Assembly: GCF_016862315.1 (NCBI RefSeq)
Contig: NZ_BOMS01000120.1
Location: forward strand, 1-61,953
From: Actinoplanes palleronii
GTDB lineage: Bacteria; Actinomycetota; Actinomycetes; Mycobacteriales; Micromonosporaceae
Direction: 5' to 3'
Length of the DNA stretch: 61,953 nt
In this document: positions 59,772 through 61,953 of the stretch, one piece after another
How the letters are laid out: each line of letters opens with the position of its first letter
Position numbering within the stretch: the stretch's first letter is position 1
Translations under genes and position numbers: made by a program
The notes under the pieces: generated by a model
Databases searched by the model: none
Told to the model about the DNA's origin: nothing
What the model saw: only the letters and a program-made list of their open reading frames with translations

Positions 59772-61172
59772 TCAGTCGCCGTTCGGTTCTGCCTGTTCGG
59801 CGGTGCCTGCCACGAGTCCCGCCTCCGCTGCCGCGACCAGTGCCTCCTGCAGCACCATGCGTTCCGGGCGTCCGGACTGCCGGGCCACCGTGGCGACGTC
59901 CTCGAACTCCGGCGTGACCTGCAGGATCACCCCGCCTCGCGAACCCACCTTGACCGCCACCCGCCCGCCCGGCACCCGCACCGGCACGAACCGCCGATCC
60001 AGCGGCGTCTTGATCCGCGCCGACTCCCGCACCCCGAGCGTGCTGGTGCTCGCGAAGATGTAGCCCCGCAGCTGTTCCGCCAGCTCCGGCGCGCACAGCA
60101 CCGACAGCGTGTGCGCGGGCCGTCCCTTCTTCATCAGGATCGGCACCAGCCAGGCGTCAGCCGCCCCGGCTGCCATCAGCCCCGCGAGCACACCCGGCCA
60201 CAGCCTCGGGTCGAGGTCGTCGACATTGGCCTCCAGCAGCAGCGCCGTTTCCACCCGGTGGCTGCCGTCCGTCTGCGGCCCGGCGCCTTCCTGCGGCCCG
60301 GCCTTCTCTGCCGGCCCGGCGGTTTCCTGCGGTCGGGCATCCGTTGTCGGCCCGGCGGCTTCCTGCGGTCCGGCCTTCTCTGCCGGTCCGGCGGTTTCCT
60401 GCGGTCGGGCATTCCTTGTCGGTCCGGCGGCCCGTGCCGATCCAACGATCACTCGCACGACGTTGGCCCGCCCGGCCCGGTCCCGCCCGCCGGCGCCGAC
60501 CCCGACCGACTCCACCGTCATCGTCGGCAGATCCCCACATTCCGCTGCCAGTGCCCGAACCAGCGCCATCCCGGTCGGCGTCGCCAACTCGCCAAGCGCG
60601 CCCAGCTCACCCGGCCCGCCCGCGGACACCCGCCATCCGATCGCCAGCTCCGCCACCGCCGGAACCGGAACCGGCAACTCCCCGTGCGCCCCACGCACCC
60701 GCCCCGAACCGACCGCGACCGGCCCGGCGGACACCGAGACGATCCCGAGATCGTGCAGCGCGGCGCAGCACCCGACCACGTCGGCGATCGCGTCGAGCGC
60801 CCCGACCTCGTGGAAGTGCACATCGCCGACATCAATGCCGTGCACCCGGGCCTCGGCCACCGCGAGCCGTGCGAACACCGCGATCGCCCGTTCCCGGACC
60901 ACCTCGGCCAGCTCCGCCGCCTCCAGCAGCGCCCGCAGGCCCCGCCAGTCCCGGTGCGGCGGTTCGGCCACGAGCACCTCGACATACGCCCGCCCGGCCC
61001 GCAACCCGGCCCGCTGCACCTCACCGAACCCGATCCGCACCGCCCCCGGCACCACCGCGTCGACCGCCGCCTGCACCCGTTCGACCCGTGCCCCGGCATC
61101 GAGCAACGCCCCGAGCATCATGTCCCCGGCCACCCCAGCCGACACATCGATCCACGCATGCCGCCCGCTCAT
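59772..61172 (-). CDS. larC: Nickel-pincer cofactor synthesis protein LarC (single frame, repeat linker)
   Basis: 466 residues. The N-terminal part matches LarC1 (HAWIDVSAGVAGDMMLGALL, DVHFHEVGALDAIADVVG, ATPTGMALVRALA) and the C-terminal part LarC2 (LLEANVDDLDPRLWPGVL, PILMKKGRPAHTLSVLC). LarC inserts nickel into the pyridinium cofactor of lactate racemase. Between the two parts (about 247-303) lies a Pro/Ala/Gly/Glu linker with a 24-residue unit twice (core ARPQETAGPAEKAGPQE); DNA period 72 bp. It overlaps larB by 4 bases. Confidence 0.92.
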   Translation of the reverse strand: MSGRHAWIDVSAGVAGDMMLGALLDAGARVERVQAAVDAVVPGAVRIGFGEVQRAGLRAGRAYVEVLVAEPPHRDWRGLRALLEAAELAEVVRERAIAVFARLAVAEARVHGIDVGDVHFHEVGALDAIADVVGCCAALHDLGIVSVSAGPVAVGSGRVRGAHGELPVPVPAVAELAIGWRVSAGGPGELGALGELATPTGMALVRALAAECGDLPTMTVESVGVGAGGRDRAGRANVVRVIVGSARAAGPTRNARPQETAGPAEKAGPQEAAGPTTDARPQETAGPAEKAGPQEGAGPQTDGSHRVETALLLEANVDDLDPRLWPGVLAGLMAAGAADAWLVPILMKKGRPAHTLSVLCAPELAEQLRGYIFASTSTLGVRESARIKTPLDRRFVPVRVPGGRVAVKVGSRGGVILQVTPEFEDVATVARQSGRPERMVLQEALVAAAEAGLVAGTAEQAEPNGD

Positions 61173-61953
61173 GCCGGTCCGCCCGGTCCGCTCGGTCCGC
61201 CCGGTTCGAACGGCGCGGCGATCTGCGCGGCCAGATGGCCCGCGCCGTACCCATTGTCGATGTTGACCACGGCGACACCCGGCGCGCAGGCATTCAACAT
61301 CGCCAACAGCGGCGCCAATCCGCCGAAGGCGGCGCCGTAACCGACCGAGGTCGGCAACCCGACCACCGGAACGCTGATCAATCCGGCCACCACGCTCGGC
61401 AGCGCGCCGTCCATGCCCGCGGCGACCACCACGACCCGGGCCCGGCGCAGCAGCTCCAGCCGGGCGAGGATCCGGTGCAGCCCGGCCACCCCGACATCGA
61501 CGACCAGCTCGGTGGGCCGCCCCAGATAGCGCGCGGTCAGTTCGGCCTCGCGGGCGGCGCGCAGGTCGGAGGTTCCGGCCGCGACCACCACGACCAGCCC
61601 GCCGGTCGGCGCCGGGGGAGTGGCCGGCCAGGCGAGCAGCCCGGCGTCGGCGTCGTGCCGAGCATCCGGCAGCTCGGCCAGCACGGCCGCGGCATGCTCC
61701 GCGTCAGCCCGGGTGAACAGCGTAATCACATCCGGTCGTGCACGGACCCGGGCAGCGATGCCACCCACCTGCCGGGCCGTCTTGCCCGCGCAGTAGACCG
61801 CCTCCGGATAACCCCGCCGGGCAGTCCGACCGAGATCCAGCTCGGCATAGTCGATGACGCCACCGCCCGCCTCGGCATCATCACCTCGGGTGGCAGGGCC
61901 GCTGCCGGCGGCCTCGGCCGCGCCATCTGCTTCGGTGGTCCCGGCGGCGCTGT
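61169..61953 (-). CDS. larB: LarB, nickel-pincer cofactor carboxylase/hydrolase, 5' end outside window
   Basis: The frame is open to the window edge. Coding similarity extends upstream of the first ATG (61768): LDLGRTARRGYPEAVYCAGKT is the conserved LarB entry segment, so the true start lies beyond base 61953. The AIR-carboxylase-like core is clear (VVVAAGTSDLRAAREAELTA, VVVAAGMDGALPSVVAGLIS, PTSVGYGAAFGG). LarB converts nicotinic acid adenine dinucleotide to a dicarboxylated mononucleotide, the first step toward the LarA cofactor. LarE and LarA are not seen. Confidence 0.9.
   Translation of the reverse strand, partial: SAAGTTEADGAAEAAGSGPATRGDDAEAGGGVIDYAELDLGRTARRGYPEAVYCAGKTARQVGGIAARVRARPDVITLFTRADAEHAAAVLAELPDARHDADAGLLAWPATPPAPTGGLVVVVAAGTSDLRAAREAELTARYLGRPTELVVDVGVAGLHRILARLELLRRARVVVVAAGMDGALPSVVAGLISVPVVGLPTSVGYGAAFGGLAPLLAMLNACAPGVAVVNIDNGYGAGHLAAQIAAPFEPGGPSGPGGPA

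Overview
The window is about 62 kb of very GC-rich DNA with dense coding, strong G/C third-position bias, frequent GTG starts and many 4-base stop/start overlaps. The gene families (WXG100/FtsK type VII secretion, LAL-type LuxR, FxsB radical SAM, NgcEFG-like transporter, WYL regulator, SpoIIE phosphatase with STAS/RsbW pairs) point to a filamentous actinobacterium, most likely Micromonosporaceae and possibly Actinoplanes. No rRNA, tRNA, CRISPR array, phage or transposase gene was recognised. The window starts inside a DUF4214 gene and ends inside larB.

Layout. 0-12.7 kb: mixed genes, including a DUF1579-like operon divergent from a WYL regulator with a clear operator, a GAF-SpoIIE phosphatase, a three-gene secreted operon (PepSY-like protein, minimal copper amine oxidase, DUF305 protein), a membrane-anchored trypsin, a lipoprotein and a flavin monooxygenase. 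12.7-25 kb: a type VII secretion island with a LysM/TM protein, an FHA-FtsK motor, two small WXG100-like proteins, an accessory protein, a 1494-residue RHS toxin ending in an ADP-ribosyltransferase-like domain, and a T7SS-associated protein. 25-26.5 kb: PPOX-type flavoprotein, STAS protein and RsbW-like kinase. 26.8-32.7 kb: a compact RiPP cluster for a linear azole-containing peptide: YcaO, leader-binding E1-like protein, ThiF/SagB fusion, SagB dehydrogenase, a precursor with 17 Cys in a Gly/Cys core, and a PqqD-M50 protease. 33.5-42 kb: LAL LuxR regulator, GNAT, CPBP protease/NAD(P)-binding pair, a decayed Ig-like/sorbosone-dehydrogenase-like pseudogene, and PadR with a membrane protein. 42-53 kb: an amino-sugar/peptidoglycan salvage region (MurQ, MurR, kinase, NamZ, NagZ, serine hydrolase, NgcEFG-like ABC importer). 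54-62 kb: ATP-grasp and GNAT, an FxsB radical SAM enzyme, VKOR/DsbA pair, patatin, and larC-larB.

Across the window runs a family of interspersed elements in the intergenic gaps. Each has a conserved head (CCCTATTCGGTACGAAT...) and a 22-26 bp near-perfect hairpin (core GGCTGG..CT(C/G)AGGGGTG(C/T)CTC). Five hairpins occur, and variable positions in the stem change on both arms together. Two of the loci also hold arrays of 63-bp hairpin units. The element family and the azole-peptide cluster are the best candidates for undescribed biology here.
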